From NCBI GenBank assembly GCA_900766825.1, contig CAAFWU010000067.1:1-64000 (forward strand): a DNA stretch of 64,000 nucleotides, written 5' to 3'. Position 1 is the stretch's first letter. Every line of letters starts with the position of its first letter. The DNA is from Bacteroidales bacterium. GTDB lineage: Bacteria > Bacteroidota > Bacteroidia > Bacteroidales > Marinilabiliaceae. The position numbers were made by a program, and so were the translations under genes. Of the stretch, positions 63,540 to 64,000 are shown one piece after another. The notes below the pieces were generated by a model. That model saw only the letters and a program-made list of their open reading frames with translations. It made no database searches and was not told where the DNA came from.

Positions 63540-63914
63540 TTAGAATTGGAAACCGTGGCTTGCCGCCAAGTCCTTGAAGAGTACAATGTCAAAGGGTTTG
63601 GTCATATATTCATCCATTCCCGCAGCAATGCATTTTTCTCGTTCCTGATCGTAGACATTACTGGTCAGACCAATGATGAAGGAGTGCTTTCCCTCTGCAA
63701 ATTCATGATGTCTTATCTGTCGGGTGGCTTCGTAGCCATCGAAGACTGGGAGCTGAATATCCATTAAGATGAGCTCGTATGCGTTGGAGATGACCATGTC
63801 TACAGCCTCTTGACCATCCGAAGCCACATCGGCTTCTATGCCTGCATGACGCAGAGTGTAAAACATCATTTTTTGACTTAACTCGTTGTCTTCTACTAAA
63901 AGGATCTTAGCCAT
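63540..63914 (-). CDS. CheY-like response-regulator receiver
   Basis: 124 residues, a lone receiver domain. Acidic pocket VEDN near 8-10, phospho-acceptor Asp52 in LILMDIQLP, Thr near 83 in GLTSN and Lys in YMTKPFD near 107. No output domain. MDIQLPVFDGYEATRQIR is typical of receivers of hybrid kinases. Partner unknown; nothing else of a kinase is visible in the remaining 86 bp at the window end. Confidence 0.9.
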   Translation of the reverse strand: MAKILLVEDNELSQKMMFYTLRHAGIEADVASDGQEAVDMVISNAYELILMDIQLPVFDGYEATRQIRHHEFAEGKHSFIIGLTSNVYDQEREKCIAAGMDEYMTKPFDIVLFKDLAASHGFQF

Positions 63915-64000
63915 GTTAGTTCAAGTTAAGTGTTGGCACCATCGTCACTACCACATTTAATGTCATAGTTTTATGGTACAAACAGGTTTTCAGTTTTTAA

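Overview
The window looks like a chromosomal segment of a Bacteroidales bacterium (phylum Bacteroidota). The evidence is: a type-B succinate dehydrogenase/fumarate reductase operon, promoter boxes of the TAnnTTTG type, T9SS-type sorting tails, a tandem pair of PL11 rhamnogalacturonan lyases, a FISUMP-type lipoprotein, and the dut/TPR/DUF4292/M23 gene order. Genus cannot be fixed from the sequence. Two parS sites (one perfect, one 15/16) near mnmG suggest the right half lies near the replication origin.

Layout. 1-310: GC-rich, purine-rich tandem repeats running off the left edge. 316-3848 (minus): sdhCAB with terminator. 4329-15392 (plus): a nine-gene operon for an aryl-polyene/flexirubin-like product. 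It holds two ketosynthases, two ACPs, a methyltransferase, an adenylate-forming ligase, a LolA-like carrier, a small periplasmic protein and a large MMPL exporter, but no ketoreductase or dehydratase. 15508-17060: an alkyltransferase with a histone-like basic tail, then tRNA-Leu(CAA). 17165-22263 (minus): two PL11 lyases with different C-termini. 22797-24617 (plus): an orphan chemoreceptor. 24728-32522: housekeeping genes (polyprenyl synthase, QueD, deoxynucleoside kinase, GH3-like, DeoC, MazG-like, Dtd, Fhs). 32838-33752: a glycosyltransferase. 33765-35848: an AT-rich Eco47II-like restriction-modification pair reading into thiE (35853), followed by a large YDG-repeat T9SS cargo protein. 40432-46642 (minus): the thiamine operon thiS-thiG-thiC-EamA transporter-thiH under a TPP riboswitch, plus a TenI/ThiE-like gene. 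46981-50154: a lipoprotein and uvrC. 50155-51537: a gene-free 1.4 kb region with large inverted REP-like repeats. 51538-55921: adenine deaminase, mnmG, ybeY. 56093-63914: an anti-sigma-type ATPase, a compact envelope/DNA operon (ruvB, flippase, dut, TPR, DUF4292 lipoprotein, EnvC-like) and a CheY-like receiver.

How the parts fit. The Sdh/Frd complex and the polyprenyl synthase fit menaquinone-based anaerobic respiration. The thiamine genes appear to be controlled at translation: a 10-nt stretch of the leader is perfectly complementary to the thiS ribosome-binding site and start codon. The polyene-like operon carries its own loading ligase, carriers, chain-building enzymes and an envelope export/carrier pair, so its product probably ends up in the outer membrane. 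Its missing reductive enzymes must be elsewhere, or the product is different.
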